Positions 28,182 to 41,463 of a stretch of 64,000 nt of DNA are shown here, piece by piece. A program made the translations under genes and the position numbers. Within the stretch, counting starts at the first letter, position 1, and the number at the start of each line of letters is the position of its first letter. The notes beneath the pieces were generated by a model. It made no database searches, was not told the DNA's origin, and saw nothing but the letters and a program-made list of their open reading frames with translations. This stretch comes from Archivesica marissinica (Eukaryota > Mollusca > Bivalvia > Venerida > Vesicomyidae), in the NCBI GenBank assembly GCA_014843695.1, contig CM026386.1, positions 90,627,955 through 90,691,954 of the forward strand. The letters are read 5' to 3'.

Positions 28182-29389
28182 ATTGTGGTATAAACATGGC
28201 ACATCATTGTGGTATAAACATGGCACATCATTGTGGTATAAACATGGCACATCATTGTGGTATAAACATGGCACATCATTGTGGATAAACATGGCACATC
28301 ATAAAACACACACATGTGGTATAAACATGGCACATCATTGTGGTATAAACATGGCACATCATTGTGGTATAAACATGGCACATCATTGTGGTATAAACAT
28401 GGCACATCATTGTGGTATAAACATGGCACATCATTGTGGTATAAACATGGCACATCATTGTGGTATAAACATGGCACATCATTGTGGTATAAACATGGCA
28501 CATCATTGTGGTATAAACATGGCACATCATTATGGTATAAACATGGCACACCATTGTGGTATAAACATGGCACACATTTGGTATAAACATGGCACACCAT
28601 TGTGGTATAAACATGGAACATCATTATGGTATAAACATGGCACACCATTGTGGTATAAACATGGCACATCATTGTGGTATAAACATGGCACATCATTGTG
28701 GTATAAACATGGCACATCATTATGGTATAAACATGGCACATCATTATGGTATAAACATGGCACATCATTGTGGTATAAACATGGCACATCATTGTGGTAT
28801 AAACATGGCACACCATTGTGTATAAACATGGCACATCATTGTTGTATAAACATGGCACATCATTGTGGTATAAACATGGCACACCATTGTGGTATAAACA
28901 TGGCACATCATTGTGGTATAAACATGGCACATCATTGTGGTATAAACATGGCACACCATTGTGGTATAAACATGGAACATCATTATGGTATAAACATGGC
29001 ACACCATTGTGGTATAAACATGGCACATCATTGTGGTATAAACATGGCACATCATTGTGGTATAAACATGGCACATCATTATGGTATAAACATGGCACAT
29101 CATTATGGTATAAACATGGCACATCATTGTGGTATAAACATGGCACATCATTGTGGTATAAACATGGCACACCATTGTGTATAAACATGGCACATCATTG
29201 TTGTATAAACATGGCACATCATTGTGGTATAAACATGGCACACCATTGTGGTATAAACATGGCACATCATTGTGGTATAAACATGGCACATCATTGTGGT
29301 ATAAACATGGCACACCATTGTGGTATAAACATGGCACATCATTGTGGTATAAACATGGTACATCATTGTGGTATAAACATGGCACATCA
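28182..29389. repeat. 24-bp minisatellite r24, copy 1 (about 50 units)
   Basis: Tandem array of a 24-bp unit built from GTGGTATAAACATGGCAC and ATCATT. The unit is a multiple of 3, so several frames on both strands remain open as 8-residue periodic peptides; these are not genes. One unit near 28285-28320 is disrupted by AAACACACACATG. Within the array a block carrying GGAACATCATTATGG and a 23-bp unit ACCATTGTGTATAAAC recurs 359 bp later, showing higher-order structure. The array is paralogous to 33486-33998 and absent from the third block C copy. Confidence 0.96.
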
Positions 29390-30262
29390 ATTTCATTTTC
29401 TGTTGATTATGTCCGAGTGTCCCTATCATGTGTCCCTATCACAAGGTAACACTGACGCTTGTTAACTCGCAGATAGTTGTGGACTCAATAACAAGGTAGT
29501 ATTTCGCATTACTTGTATAGTTTTATTATATTCTACAATATTAATATAGATCCATGTTATAAATACCCATAATATGTATATTGAGTAGCTGGTGAGTATG
29601 TGTCCCATGGGGTAGTACCGTTACCGATTTAGCCATCACCCTATATACGCATGCGACCCACCATTCGTACGATGATGTAAATCAGCCGTGAGTGGATGCA
29701 TTATGAACAATAATTAATCCCCAGTGGTATGTACACCGTTGAACCTAACTGTTCCGGGTACCCACAGTCCGGTCCCATTCGAAGACAATACACAGGCGAC
29801 CTCTCGCGAATGCATATCAACAATGTATTACAAAAATCCCTGTATGCGTGTATGCGACTTGAGCAAGTGTCCGAACTAATATGTTCCATGTCTGTCAATA
29901 TGTGTACATTATAGGCTCCAATACACGTACTAGTAATAAACTCCATACACAATATTGTATCCTTTCTATTCCCTGCAGTCAACCACACCTATACCCTGCA
30001 ATCAACCACACCTATACCCTGCAATCAACCACACCCGTACCCTGCAATCAACCACACCTATACCCTGCACTCAACCACACCTATACCCTGCAATCAACCA
30101 CACCTATACCCTGCAATCAACCACACCCGTACCCTGCTGCCAACTGTGCCAAGGGTTCTTAAGCCCATCCAACCTAGACATCATATCCCGCACACTTTAT
30201 TATCGACGCTCGCCGTCAACCTTCAAAACCAGCCATGACCCACAAGATCATGCTATCATGGC
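29390..30262. repeat. Block D, copy 1 (with single-copy insert)
   Basis: Follows r24. The part from about 29808 (GCGAATGCATATCAACAATG) to 30180 (CATCCAACCTAGACATCATAT) is collinear with 34005-34240. The segment 29392-29807 is missing from copy 2, but its portion around 29711-29737 (AATCCCCAGTGGTATGTACACC) matches the sequence just left of the Gypsy insertion at 51077. No coding region is recognised. Confidence 0.82.
29971..30138. repeat. 23-bp tandem repeat (7 periods)
   Basis: CCCTGCAATCAACCACACCT plus ATA repeats with an exact 23-bp period; CCCTGC starts are at 29971, 29994, 30017, 30040, 30063, 30086, 30109 and 30132. The paralogous site in block D copy 2 (34172-34195) has only one period, so the expansion is copy-specific. 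Confidence 0.95.
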
Positions 30263-32284
30263 ATAATACAATCCCGTTATTAATAGACACTTGTAATTAT
30301 ATGTATCATGTATACAACGCCTGCTCCATTATAGTATAGCATAAACATAATATCTGCGAATCTCTCTATAGACCAGAACCCCTTCTTGAATAGCGCCGTA
30401 TTTTTTAAAATATCGATATTTGGCTCTTAAGAACATTGTCAATATTCGGGGTGTTGGTCTGTGCAGTACAACTTAGTAAATTGCATTTTGGAATGATGTT
30501 AATGGGGGGAGTATATAATACCGTTTCCATCCTGTCCATACATTGAGTTCATTACCAATCAATACAAATCGAAAACTTACTTTGCAATATTATAATATGA
30601 AGTTTCTTCTACTGTTGTGTTGTGACTCTTCCTGGAAAGATACATTTAGTAGTTTGTTTTTAAGTCAAATGTTTATATTTCTCGCCATGTTAGGTTGTCA
30701 GATATATGCCGAAAAATGAGCACTTCAAGTGTATGTTTATTAGTATCCTAAGATCGCATAACCAGATTGGTTGTTATTGACGACACAGTTAGGTCGCGTC
30801 ATCCTGCGAGAAGTGTTGAGTACAGGTAGAACATGTATGATAAAGTCAGGTTTGGTATTTATAATGTGTACTTATCACTGTTTAAGTGGGAATAACTACA
30901 ATATTGTATGTGAAAGATAAACTATTCCGATTAAAATGCGGATTAGAACTGCTCATTATATTAAATGAATAGCATTGATTGAGTTGTGCGTATGCATAGA
31001 GCCTTAGAAAGGCGGCTTTGGTCTCGACACAATCACACACCCATTGTTAGCTATACCTCAGTGGACATTAGTGGCGTTTCATTCCGTATTAGGTTTGACA
31101 TTATTATATACCAAACTTATATAGTGCTTTTTTCATCTAAAAATAAAACGTTCAAAAGCGCATGATTAGTTTATGTTCTGAGAACAATGTCGAATACCTT
31201 TTTGTACTTTTCCGTTATGCCAAAAGTACAGCACAACATACATAGAGTGGTACATACCTATTAGCTGATCTTGGAGAGTTTCGGTCTGAAAACAAAAGGC
31301 AATTAAATAATTATACGTCAGGTGCTTAATGATTGGAACATTACATAGTTGTTCCTGTCGTACATTAGTTGTTGTATAAAGAACATCGGTATTGTGTAAT
31401 CCCCTCGGTGTCTGAATATGGCCATATGATAACCACAGGTTCTTATAATGCAATATTGCAAATACTATGCCTGAACTATCAGCAGGCTACTTATCAAAGG
31501 TAGACAAAGACTTGGTGCACATTCAAAGGTCCTTCGTACATACGAATTGCATACACGTGTCGAATATATTGATTAACATGTGTGTGTACCGAGAGGAAGA
31601 CATGTACCGCTATTCAACAGCAACAATAGTGTCCATCAATAGTATGTGCCCTATACATGTTATGACAATATGCACGAAATTGAGAGCCACCAGTAAGAAA
31701 GGAATACGACGCTGACAACGACGTAGATATTTACGATGCCACACTGTATTTGCACGACAAGTATGTGATTGGAAGCCTTGCTTTGCGGCGTATGCACGGT
31801 TGTACTATTAACTAACACCAACAGTCCTCTTGAGAAACACAACCATCGCCATTACTAAACATTAATCCCAACCGCTCTTACTTTTCCTATGATAACAATT
31901 TGAAACCGACTTGTGAATCTAACTACACTTCTAACCACCACAAGCATATCAAATGAATACATGCATGGTTAAATTGTAGTATGTGTCAATTCCCTCTATG
32001 TCCATGATATAGCACATTATACATAGCTGTGATCTATTTTCTTTCCTGATAATTGATGGAACGACATGTCCAATAGCATCACTGGTTGATGGTAGATTCC
32101 ACCTCCACAATGAGGGCGCATTTTACATTATATAAATAGTAGTGACTAGCCCATAATTGATGCAGCAAAGACACTAACAACTCGGATAAATCTTATCCCT
32201 TCCAGCACGCAGATTTGCACATGTACAGTTGTGTGTAGCTATATCTAACTATAACATCGAGAATTGAGAATATGCGTGCTGGAT
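30263..32284. other. Single-copy AT-rich stretch, no gene recognised
   Basis: About 2 kb between block D copy 1 and block C copy 2. It has no counterpart elsewhere in the window. Open frames are short (for example 31166-31453 minus, 31467-31715 plus) and their translations show no motif I can identify. I see no RNA gene, no long inverted repeat and no tandem repeat. Confidence 0.7.
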
Positions 32285-33485
32285 TATGGGGCCTATTAGT
32301 CCCTCTCATATTTCTAGTAAACTGAAATAGGTGATTTACAGCGACTATACAGGATCTTTTAATCAAATAATATGTTAAATGTCGTGCTATTATATTGGTT
32401 TTGTATTCATATGAGGGCATATCGGACGATTACAATTAATCTTTTATTATTATTATTATATATATACCAGTAGGTTACAGTTGTACAGTTTGTACTTACA
32501 CATCTTGAAGATCGTGTTCTGCAAAATACAAAGAAAAACATTAATTTTAAAGTATATTATTGGTCAGTTATTGTTGTGGATAGAAGATAATACGTATTCG
32601 TTCAATCAATGAATTATGCGTATATATGTTTGATATATTTGGATGCTGTCTTACAGTTTCGATGGGAATAGCATGCCGATATCGTTAGCATACCATTATA
32701 CTGTAGCAGTACCTCTATGTATATATACTGTTAGACATTATATAACATTACCTTGAACAGTTCCACTCTTGACTGACTGCTGTGCATTTGTGTCTCCTTG
32801 GCTGCAATTCAATAACAGTCTTAATAACATAGCAACATAAACCAGATTGTAGAATGTATATGAAACGTCCGTTGTAGTATTTCCAATTGATACGGCACTG
32901 CTCTGATGTATGATATAAACAGTTGGCAACATGATATGTACGGACAATTTTCTTTCTTATGAAGCGCGCATATAATTATTGTTTTGATGTTTGTTCAAAT
33001 AGTGGGCATGTCTTTGTGTGTCATATTTTCGAATGCATATCAACTATTTGGTAATGACTTAAGCTTGGTATTAACTTTTGATTTTACAAATTATTTTTAA
33101 TATTAGACATGTGTTCTTGAATCTATTATGTAGGTTATAACATGTTACTTGTGTCGGTGGTTGTCATTATTATCCATGATTTAAGTATAAAAATATATAT
33201 ATCCTAGTACAATATTTAGGATTCTGGTAAGCTATTTACTGAATCTAAATCCGTGTACGAAATTAAATTTCGACATCAAATAGCGTAATACATGCGAAAC
33301 GGTTGACATATAAACAATGTTTCATACCACATCACTTTATTGGAACAAGACCATGGCATGGCATTTGCTCAATGATAGTTCCTTCAAACGCTATTTATAT
33401 GTCTGTGTGCTTCATTAAATATAAGACACAACTTTCCGCAAGTGTTTGCATATTGAGTTGAAATGTCCATGCTTTGCTTTTGAGA
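32285..33485. repeat. Duplicated block C, copy 2
   Basis: Collinear with 26822-28181 of copy 1 (starting ATTATGGGGCCTATTAGTCC). It lacks about 190 bp after GAAACGTCCG (near 32868), where copy 1 continues with a TCCTTCAAAGTATTAATAC segment before rejoining at GTAGTATTTCCAATTG. It ends at TTGCTTTTGAGACATTG, where r24 begins. No gene is supported. Confidence 0.88.
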
Positions 33486-33998
33486 CATTGTGGTATAAAC
33501 ATGGCACATCATTGTAGTATAAACATGGCACATCATTGTGGTATAAACATGGCACATCATTGTGGTATAAACATGGTACATCATTGTGGTATAAACATGG
33601 CACATCATTGTGGTATAAACATGGCACATCATTGTGGTATAAACATGGCACATCATTGTGGTATAAACATGGCACATCATTGTGGTATAAACATGGCACA
33701 TCATTGTAGTATAAACATGGCACATCATTGTGGTATAAACATGGCACATCATTGTGGTATAAACATGGCACATCATTGTGGTATAAACATGGTACATCAT
33801 TGTGGTATAAACATGGCACATCATTGTGGTATAAACATGGCACATCATTGTAGTATAAACATGGCACATCATTGTGTGGTATAAACAACATGGCACATTA
33901 TTGTGTTATAAACATGGCACACCATTGTGGTATAAACATGGCACATCAGTGTGGTATAAACATGGCACATCATTGTGGTATAAACATGGCACATCAAT
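33486..33998. repeat. 24-bp minisatellite r24, copy 2 (about 21 units)
   Basis: Same 24-bp unit as 28182-29389, but shorter and more homogeneous. Some units carry TAGTATAAAC instead of TGGTATAAAC and some GGTACATC instead of GGCACATC, alternating in a recurring pattern of roughly 240 bp (for example GTAGTATAAAC near 33514, 33707 and 33849). Long open frames on both strands are repeat artefacts. Confidence 0.95.
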
Positions 33999-34385
33999 TT
34001 CTGTTGAGAATGCATATCAACAATGTATTACAAAAATCCCTGTATGCGTGGATGCTACTTGCAAGTGTCCGAACTATGTCTGGCAATGCATGTACATTAC
34101 AGGCTCCAATACACGTACTAGTAATAAACGCCGTACACAATATTGTATCCTTTCTATACCCTACAGTCAACCATATATATACCCTGCTGCCAACTGTTCC
34201 AAGGGATCGTAAGCCCATCCAACCTAGAAATCATATCCCGTCACACAATGTAACCCAGCTGATTTCGTGATGTCGCATAGTGATGGTCTCAATGATCAGT
34301 TACTACTCACTTCATATAGTTTTATTATTGAATATCCATATATATACACACCCATACTATATCAACAACGTCTCTGTCCCTTTAG
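33999..34385. repeat. Block D, copy 2, and junction to satellite array 2
   Basis: 33999-34240 is collinear with 29808-30180 of copy 1, with a single 23-bp unit. 34241-34385 is a short AT-rich junction ending CTTTAGCCCCAT, after which satellite monomers start immediately. No gene is seen. Confidence 0.85.
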
Positions 34386-37300
34386 CCCCATGAGCTCCCA
34401 GTACATATCTCCCCATCACTCACTAGGCGAGTTGTCCGTGAGCTCCCAGTACATATCTCCCCATCACTCACTATGCGAGTTGTCCGTGAGCTCCCAGTAC
34501 ATATCTCCCCATCACACACTAGGCGAGTTGCCCGTGAGCTCCCAGTACATATCTCCCCATCACACACTAGGCGAGTTGCCCGTGAGCTCCCAGTACATAT
34601 CTCCCCATCACACACTAGGCGAGTTGCCCGTGAGCTCCCAGTACATATCTCCCCATCACACACTAGGCGAGTTGCCCGTGAGCTCCCAGTACATATCTCC
34701 CCATCACACACTAGGCGAATTGCCCGTGAGCTCCCAGTACATATCTCCCCATCACACACTAGGCGAATTGCCCGTGAGCTCCCAGTACATATCCCCATCA
34801 CACACTAGGCGAATTGCCCGTGAGCTCCCAGTACATATCTCCCATCACACACTAGGCGAGTTCCCGTGAGCTCCCAGTACATATCTCCCCATCACATACT
34901 AGGCGAATTGCCCGTGAGCTCCCAGTATATATATCCCCACCACACACTAGGCGAATTGCCCGTGAGCTTCCAGTACATATCTCCCCGTCACACACTAGGC
35001 GAGTTGCCCGTGAGTTCCCATTACATATCTCCCCGTCACACACTAGGCGAATTGTCCGTGATCTCCCAGTACATATCTCCCATCACACACTAGGCGAGTT
35101 GCACGTGAGCCTCCAGTACATATATACCCATCATACACTAGGTGAGTTTCCCGGGAGCTTCCAGTACATATCACCCCGTCACAAACTAGGCGATTCTCCC
35201 TGGAGCTTCCAGTACATAGCCCCCATGACAAACTAGGCGAGATTCCCGTGAGCTACCAGTACATATCTCCCCATCACACACTAGGCGAGCTGCCCGTGAG
35301 CTGCCAGTACATATCTACCCATCACACACTTGGCGAGTTGCCCGTGAACTCCCAGTACATATCTCCCCATCACACACTAGGCGAGTTGTCCGTGAGCTCC
35401 CAGTACATATCTCCCATCACACACTAGGTGAGTTGTCCATGATCTCCCAGTACATATCTCCCATCACACACTAGGCGAGTTGCCGTGAGCTCCGTACATA
35501 TCTCCCATCACACACTAGGCGTGTTTTCCGTGAGCTTCCAGTACATATCTCCCCATCATACATTAGACGTGTTTTCCGTGAGCTCCCAGTACATATCTCC
35601 CAATCACACACTAGGCGAATTGTCCATGAACTCCCAGTACATATCTCCCCATCACACACTAGGCGAGTTGCCCATGAGCACCCAGTACATATCTCCCCAT
35701 AACACACTAGGCGAGTTGCCCGTGAGCTCCCAGTACATATCTCCCCATCACACACTAGGAGAGATGCCCGTGAGCTCCCAGTACATATCTCCCCTTCACA
35801 CACTAGGCGAGTTGCCCGTGAGCTCCCAGTACATATCTCCACATCACACACTAGGCGAGTTGTCCGTGAGCTCCCAGTACATATCTCCACATCACACACT
35901 AGGCGAGTTGTCCGTGAGCTCCCAGTACATATGTCCCATCACACACTAGGCGAGTTGCCCGTGAGCTCCCAGTAAATATCTCCACATCAAACACTAGGCG
36001 AGTTGCCCGTGAGCTCCCAGTACAAACCTCCCCGTGAAAAACTATGCGATTTGCCCGTGAGTTCCCAGTACATATTGCCCATCACATATTAGGTGAATTG
36101 CCCGTGAGCTCCCAGCACATATCTCCCATCATACACTAGGTAAGTTTCCCGGGAGCTTCCTGTACATATCTCCCATCACACACTAGGCGAGTTTCCCGGG
36201 AGCTTCCTGTACATATTTCCATCACACACTAGGCGAGTTAACCGTGAGCTTCCTGTACATATCTCCACATCAAACACTAGGCCAGTTGTCCGTGAGCTCC
36301 CAGTACAAATCTCCCCATCACATATTAGAAGAGTTGCCCGTGAGCTCCCAGAATATATCTCCCCATCACACACTAGACGAGTCGCCCGTGAGCTCCCAGT
36401 ACATAACTCCCCATCACACACTAGACGAGTTGCCCGTGAGCTCCCAGTACATATTCCCCATCACACACTAGACGATTTGCCCGTGAGCTCCCAGTACATA
36501 TATCCCCATCACACACTAGGCGAGTTGCCCGTGTGCTCCCATTACATATCTCCCCATCCCACTCTAGACGAGTTATCCGTGAGCTTTCAGTACAAATCTT
36601 CCCCTTCACACACTAGGCGAGTTGCCCGTGAGCTCCCAGTACATATCTCCCCATCACACACTAGGCGAATTGCCCGTGAGCTCCCAGTACATATCTCCCA
36701 TCACACACTAGGCGAGTTGCCCGTGAGCTCCCAGTACATATCTCCCATCACACACTAGGCGAGTTTCCCGGGAGCTTCCTGTACATATCCCCCATCACAC
36801 ACTAGGCGAGTTTCCCGGGAGCTCCCAGTACATATCTCCCATCACACACTAGGCGAGTTCCCCGGGAGCTTCCAGTACATATCTCCCATCACACACTAGG
36901 CGAGTTTCCCGGGAGCTCCCAGTACATATCTCATCGTCACACACTAGACGAGTTGCCCGTGAGCTTCCAGTACATATTCCCCATCACACACTAGGCGAGT
37001 TGCCCGTGAGCTCCCATTACATATCTCCCCGTCACACACTAGGCGAAATGTCCGTGATCTCCCAGTACATATCTCCCATCACACACTAGACGAGTTGTCC
37101 GTGATCTCCCAGTACATATCTCCCATCACACACTAGGCGAGTTGTCCGTGATGTCCCAGTACATATCTCCCATCACACACTATGCGAGTTGTCCGTGATC
37201 TCCCAGTACATATATCCCATCACATACTAGGCGAATTGTCCGTGATCTCCCAGTACATATATCCCATCACATACTAGACGTGTTTCCGGGAGCTCCCAGT

Positions 37301-37750
37301 ACATATATCCCATCACACACTAGGCGAGTTGCCCGTGAGCTTCCAGTACATATTCCCCATCACACACTAGACTAGTTGCCCGTGAGCTCCCAGTACATAT
37401 CTCCCATCACACACTAGACGAGTTTTCCGTGAGCTCCCAGTACATATCTCCCATCACACACTAGACTAGTTGTCCGTGAGCTCCCAGTACATATCTCCCA
37501 TCACACACTAGGCGAGTTTCCCGGGAGCTTCCAGTACATATCTCCCCGTCACACACTAGGCGAGTTTCCGGAGCTTCCAGTACATATCATTCCCGTCACA
37601 CACTAGACGAGTTGCCCGTGAGCTCCCAGTACATATCTCCCATCGTACACTAGGCGAGTTGTCCGTGAGCTCCCAGTACATATCTCCCATCACACACTAG
37701 GCGAGTGTCCTGGGATCTTCCAGTGCATATCTGCCCATCACACTAGATTA
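34386..37750. repeat. 48/47-bp satellite array 2 (about 70 units)
   Basis: Same satellite as 1-19957. The left half begins with regular 48-bp units (34386-34790). Beyond about 35050 most units are 47 bp or divergent, including CCCGGGAGCTTCC variants (35150, 36195, 36770, 36870, 37520). A segment at 35930-36620 is nearly base-for-base identical to 11321-12011 of array 1, an offset of 24609. The right edge ends CACTAGATTAATTGC before block A copy 2. Apparent open frames are repeat artefacts. Confidence 0.96.
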
Positions 37751-38567
37751 ATTGCTTTTTGTCATGCATATATTCAACCTATTGATTGTGGTATGCAACA
37801 TAGCAATCATAACTCTTCTAAAGTTATACAAATTGTGTTACAGAATACAGTTTCAAACATCCATAAACAATTCTACGATCACTTGTTGAATGTCTAACTG
37901 CATATTCCAATCTTGTAAATAAGTATCATAATGTATAAGTTAGTATAACCGTTGTCTAAAATGTGCTAAAAAATTATGTCTACATCTCTTACTCCTTGAA
38001 CAATCCATATGTGATTAAAACCTAATGTCTGTAATAATTACAGTTCGTGCCCGAGAGTGCCTGTTTGGTATACCAGTGGGGTTATATGGCATGTGTACAT
38101 TCGGCATGTACATCTATCTACCTGCAGTTGTGTTGGTATACCAGTGGGGTTATATGGCATGTGTACATTCGGCATGTACATCTATCTACCTGCAGTTGTG
38201 TTGGTATACCAGTGGGGTTATATGGCATGTGTACATTCGGCATGTACATCTATCTACCTGCAGTTGTGTTGGTATACCAGTGGGGTTATATGGCATGTGT
38301 ACATTCGGCATGTACATCTATCTACCTGCAGTTGTGTGGGTACGTTTGTTATGAAGCGTGCTATCATACCTGCTACTGATGCTGATGTCAGGTACATGTA
38401 TGCATAACACTGATAGTAACTGAAGAAGTGATGAACTGACACATTCCTCATTGGCATCCGATTGAGTATTGCATTAAGACTATATAACATAAATACACTA
38501 TATTTAATGAACGTATTTAAAACATGACACCAAGAAAAATGTTATTAAAATCTTAATAAATATAGAT
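37751..38567. repeat. Duplicated block A, copy 2, left part
   Basis: Collinear with 19958 to about 20567 (shared TCATGCATATATTCAA, AAACAATTCTACGATCACTTG, and GCATTAAGACTATATAACAT). It contains a four-fold expansion of a 68-bp unit and is interrupted at 38571 by an Academ-like transposon. Confidence 0.9.
38071..38340. repeat. 68-bp tandem repeat (4 units)
   Basis: Units start TACCAGTGGGGTTATATGGC at 38071, 38139, 38207 and 38275, an exact 68-bp period. Block A copy 1 has one unit (20276 on). Three overlapping open frames here (38025-38354, 38047-38379, 38057-38407) encode the same phrases in rotated frames, because 68 is not a multiple of 3; they are not genes. Confidence 0.96.
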
Positions 38568-38570
38568 GTA
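38568..38570. repeat. Left target-site duplication (GTA)
   Basis: GTA here pairs with ATA at 41909-41911. The uninterrupted paralogue at about 20560-20575 reads TATAGATATAAAGATATA, consistent with a 3-bp ATA target with one later substitution. Confidence 0.7.
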
Positions 38571-38905
38571 TACTCTAGTAGCTCATGGTGGTTGAGTATG
38601 CACTTTATTGTACAGACCTAAACTCTTCAGGAATCCACTAATTGAAGGTCTAGGAACAATATTTGGTTGGTAACACATTTGCCACCGACGGCGAAATAGC
38701 TGAAATGGCCACACCCCTTTTTGGACCACTCCCCCTTAACGCCGTGACTGTATCTACAGAACCGTTGGACCAAGGAGGTTGCCCGACCACTCAAAATTTG
38801 CGCAATAGCCACATTATGGGGGTCACAATACATTTTCATATCCGAAAGTCAATGGTTTTTGAGATAATTGCCAAAAACCGATTTCAGCATGTTACGCACT
38901 ACAAT
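38571..38905 (+). repeat. Left terminal inverted repeat, about 335 bp
   Basis: Reverse-complementary to 41581-41908 over its length with scattered mismatches and small indels. Matching landmarks are TAACACATTTGCCACCGAC, TAGCTGAAATGGCCACACC, CATTATGGGGGTCACAATAC and GATTTCAGCATGTTACG. Confidence 0.93.
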
Positions 38906-38916
38906 ATTATTCGTAA

Positions 38917-41463
38917 TTGTTCCTGTTCCTATTGTTCAATTACTTTATTCCTGTTGTAGAGAATAGTGTCATGACTGGAGGTCACTATTGCAAAGGCAAG
39001 GAGGGAATGAGTCTTGTAGCAGAGGTGATGACAGTTCTTATGTTTGAGAAGTTTCAACCTGACCAGGACAGTACTAGTTGTGAATTAGACCAGCAAATAG
39101 GGACCATGGAAACTAAGATGCAGCAGGCTTTAGATGCTGACCATAGAGAGTTCAGTGAGATTTGGGAAGAAAGCAAGATCTTACATGCAGACTTGAAGAA
39201 GTCTTTCACAGAATGGAAAGAAACGGCCTGTAATGAGAATGTGAGGTACTGGAGCTTGTTTCTGGATGAGCTGTATCCTATCCCGAGAGATCTTACACAC
39301 TCTATTCGGCAAGGTGATTGGCATCTTTTCGTTTCAGCTGTGCGGAGGTGCATGCCTTTGTTCTTCGGGTTTGGCGGACAAACTATAGCAGATGGGGTAC
39401 GCTGTTCCTTGAAGATTGCCTGGACCTACAAAGGAAGTTCCCGGGTATCCACAGATGCTTTACAGATGGTGGATGGGTGATGTACCACACTCCCCGACAA
39501 GGCAGTGCAGTAGGATTTGACATGGCACTCGAGAAGTGTTACAATAAACCCACCAAGGTTGCTGGAGGTATCATTGGGATGACGAGACAGAAAGAAGCAG
39601 TAGCCTTATGGAATCTCCTAAAGCATGAGAAAGATCTTCATGTGGCACAGCTGCTGGAATGGTGCAACTTGGGAGACAAAGATGAGCTGAGCCTACACCA
39701 GGAGTTCAATCCAAGTTCTACGAAGATTGGCCATGTTCGTGCAAAGATACTTCTGGATTACATAAAATCCATCAACAATCCGTTCGACGCTGGAATCAGA
39801 CTTCAGAACATCTCTACAGGAGCTGACATTCCCTCAGGAGGTTGTCAACGGATTACTTGAATGCCTGGAAATTGGTGAGAAGAGTTATGAAGAGTTTGTT
39901 GAGACCAGATTTCAGGATAAGGAGAAGCACCTACATGATACAATCCCTACCAACCGCAAGACTGTTTTCGTGAAACGTACTTCTACTCCGTCCACAGCGA
40001 CGAAATCGATGGTGAAAAAGGATGCAGCGGAAACGAATAGGTACATTGACTATGCTAGAGAAAGAGGGTACAGCATGGTAGAACTCCTGAAGTATGAATT
40101 GACCAGCACATCCCAGTTCCTCACCACTGAATGTAAAGATGGCATCAAATTGAAGAAGCCCGATAAAGCCTCCTTAGCCAGGGAACTTGTCAGTCACCTT
40201 CCACAGGAGACGAGTAATGTAAAGAGTGACGCTCAGATGACAATATTGGACTTCATGGCACTTGTGCATAAACTACCGATGAAAAAGATGGGCCTTCACA
40301 CATTCGGGGAATTGGCTGAGAGTCTTTCCAACAGGATTCTTGCTAAAGGCTCCGTGTCCACAAGAATAGACATTATTTTTGATGTTTATCAAAAATCATC
40401 AATCAAGCAAATGGAACGGGCACAGAGAAGTTCCTCAGAACAAATCACAATCACCATTCGGTCTGACAATCAGAAACTCCCTATCGATCTTGATATGTTC
40501 TGGAGCTCAATGTTGAACACAGTTCGGTTGCAGGAGTATGTCTTCAAGTGGATGCTGCAGAATGTCGAGTCGGACAAGGAAATCTTCTTTGGAGGAGTAT
40601 ATGGGGGTGAATGCAGGAAACTGTTAGCTGGCACTGAAACACAGATCGCAGAGCTCTCAAGCAACCAAGAAGAAGCCGACGACAGAATCATGTTCCATAT
40701 TAATGATGGTGTTGTGAAACACGGGGTTCAATCAGTCTTGGTCGACTCGCCTGACACAGACGTCTTTGTCAACCTCATCTTCCACTTCAACACAACCTGG
40801 CAACTACAAAAGCTGTACGTGAAGCTTGGTAACCGGAAAACAAAGAAAACTGTACCAGTCCACCTGTTGGTTGATCAACTGGACAACGGTTTGGTGTCGT
40901 GTCTCCCAGCCATTCATGCTCTCAGCGATTGCGACAGTACCAGCAAGGTGGGTCCAAAGCTCTCTGGCCTGAAAGCATCCATCGATCTCTCCCTACTGGA
41001 AGGGTTTGGTGTAGAAGAACTGTCACCACAGATAACAAGCAATGCTGAAAAGTTCCTTGTGTCTGGATTAAAGAAGACCGACTGTTCCACTTTCGATGAA
41101 TATCGATGGGAGCAGTACCACAACTCCAAGAAAGAACTGGACTTCAACCAGCTTGTGTGCTGTTCATCAACGCTACGAGAACACATAACGCTAGCATATA
41201 TTCAGTGCAAGATGTGGTTGCAAGCCCCAACTCCTGCCGTCACCAAACCAGATCCACTCCAGTATGGGTATGAAGCAACGGACGTTGGCATAACACCAGT
41301 GATACTGCCAGTATCGTGCAGGCCCGATGACCTGTCTCCTCCATGCAAATGCCCAAGAGCATGTATGAGTACCAAAAAGTACACTTGCAGAGACAGGAAC
41401 ATTAAATGTGTGACGTTTTGTGGCTGTAGTAAAGGCGAAAAGTGTAGAAATCCAAATAATTAA
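38917..41463 (+). pseudogene. Academ-like transposase (XPG-type nuclease plus Cys cluster), frameshifted
   Basis: Three adjoining open segments read as one protein of about 830-850 residues. Segment one, 38917 to about 39374, has a start just inside the left TIR; an alternative Met is at 38971. Segment two, about 39375-39831, is in another frame and includes RTNYSRW and VAGGIIGMTR. Segment three, about 39832-41463, returns to the first frame. Segment three holds acidic motifs of XPG-like nucleases, EEADDR near 40669 and DSPDTDV near 40744, then ALSDCDSTS near 40918. Its C-terminus is a cysteine-rich cluster from 41344 (CKCPRAC, then FCGCSKGEKC). The family is known to me as uncharacterised proteins abundant in molluscs, cnidarians and fish; assignment as Academ transposase is inference. 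The two frameshifts, near 39374 and 39832, offset each other. Confidence 0.72.

Noticed and set aside
28133..29188. About 350-codon open frames on both strands in the 24-bp array
   Set aside because: Same artefact from a 24-bp period; both strands and several frames are open together.
38025..38407. Three overlapping open frames of about 110 codons
   Set aside because: They are the 68-bp repeat read in three rotating frames, and the single-copy paralogue at 20276 does not preserve them.
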